Below, one piece after another: positions 38,792-48,863 of a stretch of DNA of 64,000 nt. The translations under genes and the position numbers were made by a program. The notes under the pieces are model-generated. The model ran no database searches and was not told the DNA's origin. It saw nothing but the letters and a program-made list of their open reading frames with translations. Position 1 is the stretch's first letter; every line of letters begins with the position of its first letter. Location: the NCBI GenBank assembly GCA_017792345.1, contig CP051228.1, forward strand, positions 4,060,148 to 4,124,147. Reading direction: 5' to 3'. This stretch comes from Mesoflavibacter sp. (lineage in GTDB: Bacteria > Pseudomonadota > Alphaproteobacteria > UBA8366 > Aestuariispiraceae).

Positions 38792-39721
38792 ATGGATATG
38801 TTGATCCTTTCTTCGGTCGCCGTATCGATCATGGCGGCGTCTACGCCCTTGCTGTTCGCGGCGATGGGCGAACTGGTGGCCGAAAAGTCCGGCGTCCTGA
38901 ATCTGGGCGTCGAAGGCATGATGCTGGCCGGGGCTGTGCTGGCCTTCATCGTCGGACTGGAAACGGGCAGCGGTATCCTAGCCATTGCGGCCGGGGCGGC
39001 GATGGGCGCGCTGATGGCGGCGCTGTTTGCCGTCCTGACCTTGGGGCTGCTGGCCAACCAGGTGGCGACCGGTCTGGCATTGACCCTGTTCGGCATCGGG
39101 CTGAGCGCGTTGCTGGGACAAAGCTATGTCGGAACGCCAATTCCGCCTCTGCCGAAACTGTCCGTTGGGGGGCTGTCCGACATTCCGCTGCTGGGGCCGG
39201 TCGTATTCGGACAGGACGCCCTTGTCTATCTTTCTTTCGCGATGACTGCCGGGGTCGCGTATTTCCTCTACCGGACCCGGGCCGGGCTGGTGTTGCGCTC
39301 CGTCGGTGAAAATCCGCATGCCGCCCATTCCATCGGCTTCCCGGTGATCGCCATTCGCCTCGCCGCCGTTCTGTTCGGCGGGGCGATGGCCGGAATTGGC
39401 GGCGCCTATATGTCGCTGTCCTATACGCCGATGTGGGCGGAAGGCATGATCGCCGGCCGGGGCTGGATCGCCCTGGCGCTCGTCGTCTTCGCCACCTGGC
39501 GTCCGGCGCGCATTCTGCTGGGTGCCTATCTGTTCGGCGGCCTGACCATCGCGCAGTTGCACATGCAAGGGTCCGGACAGATCGAAATCCCGGCACAATT
39601 CCTGAACATGGTGCCGTATCTGGCGACCATCGTTGTCCTGGTCCTGATTTCCCGCGACGCGACACGCATCCGCCTGAATGCCCCGGCCAGCATCGGGAAA
39701 GTGTTTCATCCCGACGGGTGA
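38792..39721 (+). CDS. ABC transporter permease, BMP/nucleoside type (YufQ-like)
   Basis: The 309-residue membrane protein carries the motif SGVLNLGVEGMMLAGA near residue 35 and VGENPHAAHSIGF around residue 170, both typical of the second permease of nucleoside/BMP importers. It starts 3 bp after the previous stop, and a GGAGGG lies in the end of that gene. A second ATG two codons later is an equally good start. Confidence 0.9.
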   Translation: MDMLILSSVAVSIMAASTPLLFAAMGELVAEKSGVLNLGVEGMMLAGAVLAFIVGLETGSGILAIAAGAAMGALMAALFAVLTLGLLANQVATGLALTLFGIGLSALLGQSYVGTPIPPLPKLSVGGLSDIPLLGPVVFGQDALVYLSFAMTAGVAYFLYRTRAGLVLRSVGENPHAAHSIGFPVIAIRLAAVLFGGAMAGIGGAYMSLSYTPMWAEGMIAGRGWIALALVVFATWRPARILLGAYLFGGLTIAQLHMQGSGQIEIPAQFLNMVPYLATIVVLVLISRDATRIRLNAPASIGKVFHPDG

Positions 39722-39806
39722 CGGGTTACAGTTTTGCGTCGCAACATCCGTCGGGCCGTGCGAGGCCGCAATCCGTACAGTCTGAATCCAAAACAGGGGG
39801 TCCCCG

Positions 39807-40889
39807 ATGATCAAACTTACCCGTCGTTCCTTTTCGGCGATGACGCTGGCTGCCGGCGCCGCTGCCGCATTGCCGGCCCGCGCCGCCGATCCTTTCAAGG
39901 TCGGCTTCGTCTATGTCGGCCCGATTGGCGACCATGGCTGGTCCTATCAGCACGACCAGGGACGTCTGGCGATCGAGGCCGAATTCGGCGATAAGGTCGA
40001 AACCAGCTATGTTGAAAGCGTACCGGAAGGCGCGGATGCCGAACGGGTGATCACCCAATTGGCCCGCAGCGGTCATAAGCTGATCTTCACGACGTCCTTC
40101 GGCTATATGAACCCGACCGCCAAGGTCGCGAAGAACTTCCCGGACGTGATGTTCGAACATGCCACGGGCTTCACCCGCGCATCGAACCTGGCGACCTATG
40201 CCGCGCGCTTCTATGAAGGCCGCTATGTGGCGGGGATTCTCGCCGGTCATGTCAGCAAGACCAACAAGGTCGGCTATATCGCGTCCATTCCGATCCCGGA
40301 AGTCATCCGGGGCATCAACGCCTTCACCCTGTCGGCGCGCAAGATCAACCCGGCCATCGAAGTGACGCCGATCTGGGTCAATTCCTGGTACGATCCGGGC
40401 AAGGAAGCCGATTCCGCCAAGGCGCTGATCGATCAGGGTGCCGATATCATCCTGCAGCACACCGATTCCCCGGCGCCGGTCCAAACGGCCGAAGAACGTG
40501 GCGTTTGGTCGGTCGGGCAGGCGTCCGACATGGCGAAATTCGGGCCGAAATCCCACATGACGGCGATCATCGACGATTGGGCGCCGTACTATGTCGAACG
40601 GACCCGCCAGGCCATGGCCGGAAGCTGGACCTCAGGCGATATCTGGGGTGGCTTCGATACCGGCATGGTGAAAATGGGCGATTACAACAGCGCCCTGCCC
40701 GAAGCGGCCGTCGCGGAAGCGAAAGCGGCCCATGACGCGATTTCCGCCGGGACCCTGCACCCGTTCACGGGCCCGATCAAAAATCAGGCCGGCGAGACGG
40801 TCGTCGCCGACGGCGCGACGCTGGACGATGGCGAGTTGCTGGGCATGAATTGGTATGTCGAAGGCGTGAACGGCAAAGTGCCGAGCTGA
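39807..40889 (+). CDS. BMP-family substrate-binding protein
   Basis: The 360-residue periplasmic protein begins with a twin-arginine-like signal, TRRSFSAM, a hydrophobic stretch and a likely cleavage after ARA near residue 27. There is no lipobox cysteine, unlike the lipoprotein PnrA/BmpA members in Gram-positives and spirochaetes. The mature part has GDHGWSYQHDQG and IFTTSFGYMN, conserved in the BMP family, which binds purine nucleosides or related compounds. It completes the importer encoded by the three preceding genes. The ligand is not certain. Confidence 0.9.
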   Translation: MIKLTRRSFSAMTLAAGAAAALPARAADPFKVGFVYVGPIGDHGWSYQHDQGRLAIEAEFGDKVETSYVESVPEGADAERVITQLARSGHKLIFTTSFGYMNPTAKVAKNFPDVMFEHATGFTRASNLATYAARFYEGRYVAGILAGHVSKTNKVGYIASIPIPEVIRGINAFTLSARKINPAIEVTPIWVNSWYDPGKEADSAKALIDQGADIILQHTDSPAPVQTAEERGVWSVGQASDMAKFGPKSHMTAIIDDWAPYYVERTRQAMAGSWTSGDIWGGFDTGMVKMGDYNSALPEAAVAEAKAAHDAISAGTLHPFTGPIKNQAGETVVADGATLDDGELLGMNWYVEGVNGKVPS

Positions 40890-40918
40890 CGCCGCGTTCC
40901 GTTCATGACGGACAAGAT

Positions 40919-40952
40919 AATCCCCGCGACTTCGGTCGCGGGGATTTCTTTT
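40919..40952 (+). terminator. Rho-independent terminator of the ABC operon
   Basis: A 12-bp stem, AATCCCCGCGAC/GTCGCGGGGATT, closes on a TTCG tetraloop and is followed by TCTTTTT. It begins 30 bp after the substrate-binding protein gene and may also serve the convergent TPR gene. Confidence 0.92.
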
Positions 40953-40964
40953 TGAGGCAGGATT

Positions 40965-42257
40965 TCAGTCGACCAGCAGAACCCGGCCCTGGGAAGCGAA
41001 GGAGCGAATGGCCTTGCGGGTGCGCGGCCCGTCGATCCCGTCCAATGCCCCATCGTAGAAGCCGCGTTCGCTGAGATATTCCTGATAGATCAAGACCCGC
41101 TTGTCGCCGCCCAGTTCCATGGACCGGGCATAGAAACGCGCTGCATTGTCGATGTCGCCGAGCAGGACATAGGCCGCCGCCGCCGTGTCCACATTATCAG
41201 CGTTCTCGTCCAACTCCATGGATTGATTGACATAGTTCAGGGCGGCGGCGGGATCTCGAAACCCCTTGTCCTCCGCGGAGACAAGCAGCCAGGCCAGGGA
41301 ATTCAGATTGTCGGCGGTCGGCGCAATCTGCGCTGCCACATCCATGTCGTTCCGCGCCCGGTCGTATTCCTTCATGTCCATATACAGGACACCGCGCCCT
41401 TGCCATGCCCCGGCCAGGGTCGGATCGCCATCGATGGCGGCCGAATAATCGGCGAGGGCAAGATCGTCCCGATCGGCGTCGCGGTGCACCATCGCGCGCA
41501 ACATATAGGCATCGGGCAGGCCGTTCTCCTTTTCGATCGCGACGGTCAGGTCGGCCAGCGATTCGTCCCATTCGCCGGCTTTCATACGGGCCAGTCCGCG
41601 CCGCAGATAAAGCCTGCCGATCTCCGGGCGCAGTTCGATCGCCTTGTCGAACAGGCCGATCGCCTTGTCGAAATCGCCTGTCTCGGTATAGAGACCGCCC
41701 ATCAGGGCCAGAGTCTCGACGTTGCGCGGGGCCAGTTTGCGCGACTTTTCCAAATCCCGGAACGCCGCGTCCATATTGTCCAATTGGGCGTGGATCAGCG
41801 CGCGGCCGGTGAACAATGCCGGACTGTCCGGCGCGATCTGGATCGCGGTGTCGTAATCCAGCAGCGCATCGTGATAGCGGCCCATGCGTTCCAGCGCCTG
41901 GGCGCGTCCGTGCATCAACCCGATATTGTTGGGGGCGAGATCAAGGCCCCGCGTGAAATCGGCGACGGCACCGCTGAAATCGAAGACATCCATCAACGCG
42001 GCGGCCCTGAATGTGAGGGCAGTGATGCGGCCTTCCTTATTCAGAACCGGGTTCCACAGAAGGTCGGTGCAGTTCTTGACCCGCTGCGTCGCCGGAATGT
42101 CCGTCGCAATGCAGCCTTTAACCAGGGAGGGCAGGGCACCCGGATCGTTTTGCCCGCTATCGCCGTTCTGTGCCCCTGCCGCCGCCGGCGCAAGAAGCAG
42201 TCCCGCGAAGGCTGCCGCCGTCAACGCCCGTGCCAGTCGCTTTGATATGTCCTGCAT
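40965..42257 (-). CDS. Periplasmic TPR-repeat protein with C-terminal peptidoglycan-binding-like segment
   Basis: I chose the ATG at 42257 because it opens a clear signal peptide (MQDISKRLARALTAAAF, cleavage near AGAQ). The frame upstream is open but looks like shadow sequence. The 430-residue product has about eight tetratricopeptide-type repeats, for example ALLDYDTAIQIAPDSPALF and AIGLFDKAIELRPEIGRLY. It ends with RGFYDGALDGIDGPRTRKAIRSF in part, which resembles a PG_binding_1 motif. Such proteins are envelope-located scaffolds. The exact role is unknown. Confidence 0.82.
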   Translation of the reverse strand: MQDISKRLARALTAAAFAGLLLAPAAAGAQNGDSGQNDPGALPSLVKGCIATDIPATQRVKNCTDLLWNPVLNKEGRITALTFRAAALMDVFDFSGAVADFTRGLDLAPNNIGLMHGRAQALERMGRYHDALLDYDTAIQIAPDSPALFTGRALIHAQLDNMDAAFRDLEKSRKLAPRNVETLALMGGLYTETGDFDKAIGLFDKAIELRPEIGRLYLRRGLARMKAGEWDESLADLTVAIEKENGLPDAYMLRAMVHRDADRDDLALADYSAAIDGDPTLAGAWQGRGVLYMDMKEYDRARNDMDVAAQIAPTADNLNSLAWLLVSAEDKGFRDPAAALNYVNQSMELDENADNVDTAAAAYVLLGDIDNAARFYARSMELGGDKRVLIYQEYLSERGFYDGALDGIDGPRTRKAIRSFASQGRVLLVD

Positions 42258-42369
42258 GATCCGTCCCGTCTTTCCTTCGGGTCTGTGCCCCGACAAGTAC
42301 GGTAACGCAGCTTTGCGCCGCGTCAAACGTCGGCTAAGGTCTGCCGAAGTTTGGCCCGGAGATTGCTCG

Positions 42370-42930
42370 ATGGCTTTCATGCTCGCACAGAAACTCATCT
42401 CAATCGCCCTGGTCGCAGGCTTGTCCGGGACGGCTTTAGCGCAGGCCCCCGAAAACCCGTTCTCCAATTCCGGTGGGGGGACGACCCCGCCCGCACCTGC
42501 TGCCGACACTGATACGTCCGCCCAGACCACGGATGCGCCACGGCCGAGGCCGGACGCGAAACCCGATCTGTTGCTGCGCATGTCGAAAAAGGACTGTGAA
42601 ACCGTTCTTCGTCGCCGGAACGTTGTTGGGGCCGATTATGTTCCCGGGGTTGATGTTCGGGGCAACAGCGTGGCGGGGGCCGATCTGAAGGGCACTTTGA
42701 CCGCCGCCGATATTCTGCCTGAGGAAATCGCGTTCGAATTGTCGCTGAACCCGCTCAGCTTCGCAGGAAATGAGGCGCTCGAGGACAGTTTTTCCAACAG
42801 TTCCGCCAATTTCGGCATGGTGCGTTACAATTTGTCCTCTGGATCGCTGACACTGGACGGAAAGCGGCTGAATGACGAGACCGAGGAAGATTTGGTCGAG
42901 ATCTGCCGTCAGGCCCTGGGCCGGAACTGA
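42370..42930 (+). CDS. Small secreted or periplasmic protein of unknown function
   Basis: The start is the ATG with GGAG 9 nt upstream. It encodes 186 residues with a signal peptide ending near TALAQA. A Pro/Thr/Asp-rich spacer follows, then a compact domain from about residue 68. That domain has two cysteines (KKDCETVL and EICRQAL) that could form a disulfide. The open frame continues upstream, but the signal peptide fixes this start. It is divergent from the TPR protein gene, with about 110 bp between them. I do not recognise the family. Confidence 0.72.
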   Translation: MAFMLAQKLISIALVAGLSGTALAQAPENPFSNSGGGTTPPAPAADTDTSAQTTDAPRPRPDAKPDLLLRMSKKDCETVLRRRNVVGADYVPGVDVRGNSVAGADLKGTLTAADILPEEIAFELSLNPLSFAGNEALEDSFSNSSANFGMVRYNLSSGSLTLDGKRLNDETEEDLVEICRQALGRN

Positions 42931-43076
42931 CCGGCCGGCATTGCCGGTTTCGTGCCTCTGTATCAGGAAAACCGCCGCGGTGAAGCGTGTCTTGGCGGAT
43001 TGAGCTTCGGCTTTACGGGAGCGGTCACTCCCCCTAGATTGCGCCGCAGTTCAAACCGGTATTGAAGGGTCGCCCG

Positions 43077-44420
43077 ATGCGCCTATCCCCCGCGGTCCGC
43101 ATGAGTGAGTATTTCCTGCCCACCCTGCGGGAAACGCCGAGCGAAGCGGAAATCGTTTCGCACCGTCTGATGCTGCGCGCCGGCATGGTTCGCCAGGAAT
43201 CGGCCGGGATCTATTCCTGGCTGCCTCTGGGCTATCGGGTGCTGCGCAAGATCGAACAGATCGTTCGTGAAGAGATGGATGCGATCGGTTGCCATGAGGT
43301 GCTGATGCCGACGCTGCAATCCGCGGATCTCTGGCGCCGGTCCGGCCGCTATGACGATTACGGCAAGGAAATGCTGCGCCTGCAGGACCGGCACGAGCGG
43401 GAAATGCTCTATGGTCCGACGAATGAAGAGATGATCACGGATATCTTCCGGGAGCACGCCAAGAGCTACAAGGACGTGCCGCGGATGATGTACCACATCC
43501 AGTGGAAATTCCGCGATGAGGTCCGGCCCCGTTTCGGCGTCATGCGTGGGCGCGAATTCCTGATGAAGGACGGCTATTCCTTCGACCTGACGGCGGAAGA
43601 AGGCCGGATTTCCTACAACAAGCAATTCGTCGCCTATCTGCGCCTCTATGCCCGCATGGGGCTGCAGGCGATCCCGATGGCGGCCGATACCGGCCCGATC
43701 GGCGGCGATATGAGCCACGAATTCATCATCCTGGCGGAGACCGGCGAAAGTCAGGTCTGGTGCGATTCCGACCTGCTGAATCTCGATCTGCTGAACGCGA
43801 AGATCGACCATCGCGACGCCGATCAGATGAGTGACGTCATCGGCAAGGTCACGTCCTATTACGCGGCCACCGACGAACAGCACGATCAGGCGAAGTTCGA
43901 ATCGGAAGTGCCTGAAGACAGACGCCTTTCCGCGCGCGGGATCGAGGTCGGCCATATCTTCTTCTTCGGCGACAAATACTCGACGCCGCTGGGGGCGAAG
44001 GTCCAGACCAAGGACGGACAGACCGTCCCGGTGCAGAGCGGTTCCTATGGCGTCGGCGTGTCCCGTCTGGCAGGGGCGATCATCGAGGCGAGCCATGACG
44101 AGAACGGGATCGTCTGGCCGGAGCCGGTTGCGCCGTTCAAGGTTGCGTTGATCAATTTGCGCAGTGGCGATTCAGCCTGCGATGCGGCCTGCGACGATCT
44201 CTATGCGAAGCTTCAGGAAGCCGGCATCGAAGTCATCTACGACGACCGCGAGGAACGCGCCGGCGTGAAATTCGCCGATATGGAGCTGATCGGCATTCCC
44301 TGGCAGATCATTGTCGGGCCGAAGGGCCTGGCCAATGGCGTCGTCGAACTGAAGTCCCGCGCCAGCGGCGAGAAAGTAGAACTTTCCGCCGACTCCGCGC
44401 TGGCGAAGTTGGCGGAGTAA
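43077..44420 (+). CDS. proS: Prolyl-tRNA synthetase (short, alphaproteobacterial type)
   Basis: It charges tRNA-Pro with proline. The 447-residue length is that of the ProS type lacking the editing insertion. Class II signatures are visible: motif 1 in [15 protein letters not shown], motif 2 in [20 protein letters not shown], and motif 3 in [16 protein letters not shown]-terminal anticodon-binding domain follows (from about 350). I chose the ATG at 43077 with GAAGG upstream. lolC begins 7 bp after its stop, so proS-lolC-lolD form one operon, a common arrangement in this class. Confidence 0.96.
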   Translation: MRLSPAVRMSEYFLPTLRETPSEAEIVSHRLMLRAGMVRQESAGIYSWLPLGYRVLRKIEQIVREEMDAIGCHEVLMPTLQSADLWRRSGRYDDYGKEMLRLQDRHEREMLYGPTNEEMITDIFREHAKSYKDVPRMMYHIQWKFRDEVRPRFGVMRGREFLMKDGYSFDLTAEEGRISYNKQFVAYLRLYARMGLQAIPMAADTGPIGGDMSHEFIILAETGESQVWCDSDLLNLDLLNAKIDHRDADQMSDVIGKVTSYYAATDEQHDQAKFESEVPEDRRLSARGIEVGHIFFFGDKYSTPLGAKVQTKDGQTVPVQSGSYGVGVSRLAGAIIEASHDENGIVWPEPVAPFKVALINLRSGDSACDAACDDLYAKLQEAGIEVIYDDREERAGVKFADMELIGIPWQIIVGPKGLANGVVELKSRASGEKVELSADSALAKLAE

Positions 44421-44427
44421 CGCCGGT

Positions 44428-45672
44428 ATGTTGTCCGGCGTCGAACGCCTGGTGGCTTTCCGCTATCTGCGGGCCAAGCGGCAGGAAGGGTTTATTTCCG
44501 TCGTCGCCTGGTTCTCGCTGCTGGGAATCATGCTGGGTGTCGCGACGCTGATCATCGTCATGTCGGTGATGAACGGGTTTCGCGCCGAACTGCTGGGCCG
44601 GATTATCGGGCTGAACGGGCATGTCACGGTCGGTACGCTGGAAAGGCGGATCGACGACTACGATGCCCTGGCGCAGCGCTTGATGCAGAAGGACGGCGTT
44701 GTCTACGCAACGCCGCTGATCGAAGGTCAGGTCATGGCCAGCAGCGGCAATGGCGCGGGCGGCGCCCTGGTGCGCGGGCTGACGACCAAGGATTTCATTG
44801 CGCGACCGATCCTGCGGCAATCGATTGTTGTCGGCGATCTTGAGCGGTTCCGTGAAGGCGACGGCATCCTGATCGGCGTTCGTATGGCGGGCCGGTTGGG
44901 CCTGACCGTCGGCGACAAGCTGACCCTGATTTCTCCCAATGGCACGGTAACTGCCTTTGGCACGGTGCCGCGCATGAAGGCCTACACCGTCTCCGGCCTG
45001 TTCGAAGTCGGGATGTACGAGTTCGACAATACCTATATCTACATGCCGCTGACCGCCGCGCAGTCCTTCTTCAAGACCGGCAATTCAGTCGGATCCATCG
45101 AAGTCATGCTGGACAACCCGGACAGGGCCCGGTCGGCCGCGTTCGAGTTGCGTCAGGAATTGGGCGCGGGCTATCACGCGACCGATTGGCAGCGGGTTAA
45201 TGTAAGCTTTTTCAACGCGTTGGAAGTCGAACGTAATGTCATGGCGTTGATCCTGTCGCTGATCGTGATCGTTGCCGCCTTCAATGTGATCTCGTCCCAG
45301 ATCATGCTGGTTCAGGACAAGTCCCGGGGAATCGCCATTCTGCGGACAATGGGGGCGACCCGTGGCGCGGTCCTGCGCATTTTCTTCATGACCGGCAGTT
45401 CCGTCGGTGTGATCGGCACGGTATTGGGGGCGGCCCTTGGGATCGCCTTCGCGGTGAATATCGAAACCATCCGCCAATGGATCCAGTCGCTGTCCGGCGC
45501 GACCCTGTTCGATGCCGAAATCTATTTCCTGTCGAAACTCCCGGCGAAGGTGGAGCCGCTCGAAGTCGTGCTGACCATCGTTTTCGCGCTCGCCATCAGC
45601 CTTCTGGCGTCGATTTATCCGGCCTGGCGCGCGGCGCGGTTGGATCCGGTTGAGGTGCTTCGGTATGAATGA
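44428..45672 (+). CDS. lolC: Lipoprotein-releasing ABC transporter permease (LolC/LolE)
   Basis: The 414-residue inner-membrane protein has the MacB/FtsX layout: one N-terminal membrane segment ([19 protein letters not shown] region), a large periplasmic domain, and three C-terminal segments starting near [15 protein letters not shown]. With LolD it extracts lipoproteins from the inner membrane and passes them to LolA. A single permease gene suggests a LolF-like homodimer, as usual outside Gammaproteobacteria. A GGAG overlapping the proS stop serves as ribosome site. Its end overlaps the lolD start. Confidence 0.93.
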   Translation: MLSGVERLVAFRYLRAKRQEGFISVVAWFSLLGIMLGVATLIIVMSVMNGFRAELLGRIIGLNGHVTVGTLERRIDDYDALAQRLMQKDGVVYATPLIEGQVMASSGNGAGGALVRGLTTKDFIARPILRQSIVVGDLERFREGDGILIGVRMAGRLGLTVGDKLTLISPNGTVTAFGTVPRMKAYTVSGLFEVGMYEFDNTYIYMPLTAAQSFFKTGNSVGSIEVMLDNPDRARSAAFELRQELGAGYHATDWQRVNVSFFNALEVERNVMALILSLIVIVAAFNVISSQIMLVQDKSRGIAILRTMGATRGAVLRIFFMTGSSVGVIGTVLGAALGIAFAVNIETIRQWIQSLSGATLFDAEIYFLSKLPAKVEPLEVVLTIVFALAISLLASIYPAWRAARLDPVEVLRYE

Positions 45673-46360
45673 CGGGAGCGTGCCCGCCCTGGAATTGCGG
45701 GATGTCGTGCGGACCTACAAGACCGCAGCGGGACCGCTGACGGTTCTGGAAGGCGCGTCTCTGTCGGTTGGACGGGGCGAGCTGGTCGGTCTGGTGGCAC
45801 CCAGCGGCACCGGGAAGTCGACCCTGTTGCACGTGGCCGGATTGCTGGAATTGCCCGATGGCGGCGATGTGGCGATCGACGGGACGGCCTGTGGGGCGTT
45901 GAGCGATGCGCAACGGACCGCCATCCGCCGGAACACGGTCGGATTTGTCTATCAGTTTCATCACCTTCTTCCGGAGTTCTCGGCGCTCGAGAACGTCGCG
46001 CTGCCGCGCATGGTGGCGGGCGAGGGCAAAGGGGCGGCGAAGTCTGCAGCGGCGGAATTGCTGGATCGTGTCGGCCTGACCGCGCGGGCCACCCATCGCC
46101 CGGCGAAACTGTCCGGCGGTGAGCAGCAGCGCGTCGCGGTCGCGCGGGCACTGTCGAACAGTCCCGCCATTCTGCTGGCGGACGAACCGACGGGTAATCT
46201 GGACCCGGCGACGTCGGATACGGTGTTCAACTTGCTTGTGGAAATGGTTCGGGAGCGCGGTATGAGCGCCCTGATTGCGACCCACAATATCGATCTGGCA
46301 GAACGGATGGATCGCGTTGTCACCCTTCAGGGCGGCAGGATCGTCGATTTCACTCGCTAG
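45665..46360 (+). CDS. lolD: Lipoprotein-releasing ABC transporter ATPase
   Basis: The 231-residue ATPase has Walker [11 protein letters not shown]-loop QFHHLLPEF, signature [15 protein letters not shown] and Walker [13 protein letters not shown]. The last string and the H-loop ATHN are typical of LolD/FtsE/MacB ATPases. It energises LolC. The start at 45665 overlaps the lolC stop (ATGAATGA), with GAGG upstream. Its stop overlaps the stop of the convergent HupE-like gene in a CTAG. Confidence 0.95.
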   Translation: MNDGSVPALELRDVVRTYKTAAGPLTVLEGASLSVGRGELVGLVAPSGTGKSTLLHVAGLLELPDGGDVAIDGTACGALSDAQRTAIRRNTVGFVYQFHHLLPEFSALENVALPRMVAGEGKGAAKSAAAELLDRVGLTARATHRPAKLSGGEQQRVAVARALSNSPAILLADEPTGNLDPATSDTVFNLLVEMVRERGMSALIATHNIDLAERMDRVVTLQGGRIVDFTR

Positions 46361-46959
46361 ACGCCGCCACTTTTGAGGCTGAAGGCGAGCATCATCGCCG
46401 CCGCTGCCGCGATCCAACTGCCGAGAACACGAAATCCGATTCGGACGAGGGGACGAGAATCGACCCGCCGGCAGGCAAGCGCCAGGTTGACGATTATCAA
46501 GGCGGCTCCCATCCAGACGCCGAAGGCGAAAACGAGGCGCTCAACGATCGGCGCATCGCCGATCTGGGAATCGAGGCCCAGGGATAGACACGCCGCGCCG
46601 ATCAATAGTGCAACGCCCGGATAGGGTTTGTTCGCGGTTGCCGCAACCAAGGCGCCCAGGACGAGCGTGCCGCCCCATATCCCGATACGGGCGTCCCAGG
46701 CCGGAATGTCAAAGGCTGCCAGCATCAGGCCGATTGCCAGCGATATGACGGCGGCCAGGAACAGACGTGGCATTGCCGTTGCCGGTTGATGCGCGGCGAG
46801 AAGGCCGCAGGCCACGAGGCAAAGGGCGTGCGCAGGCTCCAGAACCGGATGCAGCAAGCCGTTCGGGAAGCCCCCGATCCCCTCCAAACTCGAATGGGCC
46901 AGGGCCGTTCCCGGCGGCAGGGCGATCAGTACCGCCGCCGCCGGGGCAATATGCTTCAT
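46357..46959 (-). CDS. HupE/UreJ-like membrane protein, divergent copy
   Basis: The 200-residue protein has a signal-like N-terminus ending ALAHS and about six membrane segments, like HupE/UreJ (putative nickel/cobalt permeases). The family motif HPxxGxDH is altered here to HPVLEPAH, so the metal-site Asp is missing. Its start overlaps the stop of the intact copy upstream (46956-46959), so the two are translated together. It may be a partner subunit or a paralog with a changed function. Confidence 0.78.
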   Translation of the reverse strand: MKHIAPAAAVLIALPPGTALAHSSLEGIGGFPNGLLHPVLEPAHALCLVACGLLAAHQPATAMPRLFLAAVISLAIGLMLAAFDIPAWDARIGIWGGTLVLGALVAATANKPYPGVALLIGAACLSLGLDSQIGDAPIVERLVFAFGVWMGAALIIVNLALACRRVDSRPLVRIGFRVLGSWIAAAAAMMLAFSLKSGGV

Positions 46960-47552
46960 GCCAGGCCGGTGAGGAATGCGGCGCCCAAAAGGGCGATGGC
47001 GCCGCCCAGTCCGCGTGCGGCGATCCGGCCGGCCGATCCGCGCATGACCTCTCCCAAACCGATGCCGACCAGATGCAGCATGCCGGTCGACAGGACGAAA
47101 CCTATGGAATAGGTGGCGGCACTGGCGGATTCGGGCAGTTCCGTACCATGGGCATGCCCGTGGAAAACGGCGAAGACACCGACAATGGCGGCGGCCAGAG
47201 GCAAGGGCGCTTTGACGGCAAAGGCGATCAAAAGACCCAATACGACCGCGGAGGCGGCGATGCCGGCCTCAACAGCCGGAACCGGAATGCCCAGGACCCC
47301 CATCGCGCCGCCGAACGCCATGATCAGCGGGAAGACAATCGGCAGAATGTAAAGAGCGGGCCGTCCCAGAAACACTCCCCACAGGCCGACGGCGACCATG
47401 GCGATGACGTGGTCCAGGCCAAAGATCGGATGTGTCAGGCCGCTGACGAAACCGCCGCCGTGACCGGCGCCTTCATGGGCAAAGGCGGCGGCGGCAGGGA
47501 CTAGCGCCATAACGGCGGCCGTCGTCATGATTTGGGACCAGCGAGCGATCAT
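46956..47552 (-). CDS. hupE: HupE/UreJ-family protein (putative nickel/cobalt permease)
   Basis: This 198-residue membrane protein begins with a signal-like segment ending AFAHEG, then a His/Gly-rich stretch and the family motif HPIFGLDHVIAMV. HGHAHG is near residue 130. HupE/UreJ proteins are thought to move nickel or cobalt across the membrane for hydrogenase, urease or B12 enzymes. No such enzyme is encoded in the window, so the use here is open. GGAG lies 6 nt before the ATG. It is the first gene of a two-gene unit. Confidence 0.85.
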   Translation of the reverse strand: MIARWSQIMTTAAVMALVPAAAAFAHEGAGHGGGFVSGLTHPIFGLDHVIAMVAVGLWGVFLGRPALYILPIVFPLIMAFGGAMGVLGIPVPAVEAGIAASAVVLGLLIAFAVKAPLPLAAAIVGVFAVFHGHAHGTELPESASAATYSIGFVLSTGMLHLVGIGLGEVMRGSAGRIAARGLGGAIALLGAAFLTGLA

Positions 47553-47652
47553 CGAATTCTCCGAACTGGATTGGATTTATGTGGGCTTACACTTGAATGC
47601 GTGAGGGCGCGCGGTATGGTATCCGGGCCGCCTAACCATGGAAAGAGCAAGG

Positions 47653-48435
47653 ATGACCGACGCGTCCATAGCGCGGAAACTGGATGCCTCCAGCAATGGA
47701 GAGGACATCATGCGCCAGTTAATGCGCCGCGCGGAGCCTTTGGACCCGCGTCGGCATGGCGATTTGCGCGTCGCGGCCGGCCGCGACTACAGTTTCGTGC
47801 GCGGCCTGCACACCGTGCCGTTGAGCGCCGTCGAATTCATGCCTTCCGCCAGACACTATCCGATTATCTTCGCCGGTGACGTGGAATTGCAGCCCGTGGC
47901 GCTGATGGGGTTGAGGCCGGATCAGAACCTTTTCGTCGACGAGGATGGGGACTGGAAGGAAGGCTGCTACATCCCGGCCATCCTGCGCCGTGCGCCCTTC
48001 GTCCTGATGCAGGAAAGCAAGGACGGCAAGGCGGGCGTTAATCTGTGCCTGGACGTCGAATCGCCTTTGGTTTCGAAGCAGACCGGCGCGGCCCTGTTCA
48101 AGGACGGCCGGCCGACGCCTTTGGTCGCCAAGATGGCAACCTTCGCGGCCTCCTTCTCCAAGGAGCAGGCGCGGACGCGCATCTTCATCAATGCGTGCCG
48201 ACAGCAGGATCTCCTGGTCGAAAGACAGATGGAGATCACTCTAGCCTCTGGACAGAAGATCGTGTTCTCGGGCTTCCGCGTCCTGGATGAGGAGCGGCTT
48301 CGGAAACTGTCCGACGCCGATGCGGTGGAGTGGTTCCGGCGCGGCTGGACCGCCCTGGCTTTTGCCCATTTCCTCTCCCTGGGTAATATGGGGCGTCTGC
48401 ACCACCGTGCGAACCGCGTCACCGGCGGCGATTAG
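47653..48435 (+). CDS. SapC-family protein
   Basis: The 260-residue protein matches the SapC family: FVRGLHTVPLSAVEFMPSARHYPIIFAG near the N-terminus (only key parts matter: VPL, EF, YPI), then FVDEDGDWKEGCYIPAILRRAPF and a C-terminal GRLHHRAN. The family was named from a Campylobacter S-layer locus, and its biochemical role is not known. I chose the ATG at 47653 with GGAAAGAG before it; the ATG at 47638 is possible. Its stop overlaps the stop of the convergent cNMP-binding gene. Confidence 0.85.
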   Translation: MTDASIARKLDASSNGEDIMRQLMRRAEPLDPRRHGDLRVAAGRDYSFVRGLHTVPLSAVEFMPSARHYPIIFAGDVELQPVALMGLRPDQNLFVDEDGDWKEGCYIPAILRRAPFVLMQESKDGKAGVNLCLDVESPLVSKQTGAALFKDGRPTPLVAKMATFAASFSKEQARTRIFINACRQQDLLVERQMEITLASGQKIVFSGFRVLDEERLRKLSDADAVEWFRRGWTALAFAHFLSLGNMGRLHHRANRVTGGD

Positions 48436-48863
48436 GACCGTTCCGCGTCTTCCGAAACGCCGGCCAAGGCGGCAAGGTCCTCCGCTTTCGGGGCGGTTTC
48501 AATCTCGGCCTTGCGGTCCATGACCGACAGCAGGTTTTGCGCCAGGATTCGGAACAGGGCGCGAATGAACGGATCGGCCCGTTCCAGCTTGGCATCCAAC
48601 TGCCCGCGCTCCACCGCGATCAGCAGGCAGTCGCTTTGGGCCCGCGCGCCCGCCGCCCGGGGGCGGTCCGTCAACAGGGCGACCTCACCGAAAACCTGCC
48701 CGGCGCCTATGGTGGCGATCGTGTCGAACATGCCGTCCGGGCCGCGTTTGATCAGTTCCACCTTGCCGGATTGAATCAGATAGGTGGCGTCGCCGATATC
48801 GCCTTCCATGAAGATGATCTCGCCGGCTTGGAAGGTGACCTTGGCCAGGGCGCCGTCAGCCAT
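48432..48863 (-). CDS. Stand-alone cyclic-nucleotide-binding domain protein (second of pair)
   Basis: The 143-residue product is essentially one cNMP-binding fold. It has GEIIFMEGDIGDATYLIQSG, then GQVFGEVALLTDRPRAAGARA, where FGE and the Arg of the phosphate-binding cassette are present. There is no helix-turn-helix or enzymatic domain. The start at 48863 has GGGAG upstream and overlaps the end of the preceding paralog by 8 bp, so translation is likely coupled. It may act by binding a partner protein; that is inferred. Confidence 0.85.
   Translation of the reverse strand: MADGALAKVTFQAGEIIFMEGDIGDATYLIQSGKVELIKRGPDGMFDTIATIGAGQVFGEVALLTDRPRAAGARAQSDCLLIAVERGQLDAKLERADPFIRALFRILAQNLLSVMDRKAEIETAPKAEDLAALAGVSEDAERS

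Noticed and set aside
41223-42245. 340-codon plus-strand frame
   Set aside because: It is a shadow of the TPR protein gene, which has a signal peptide and conserved repeats on the other strand.
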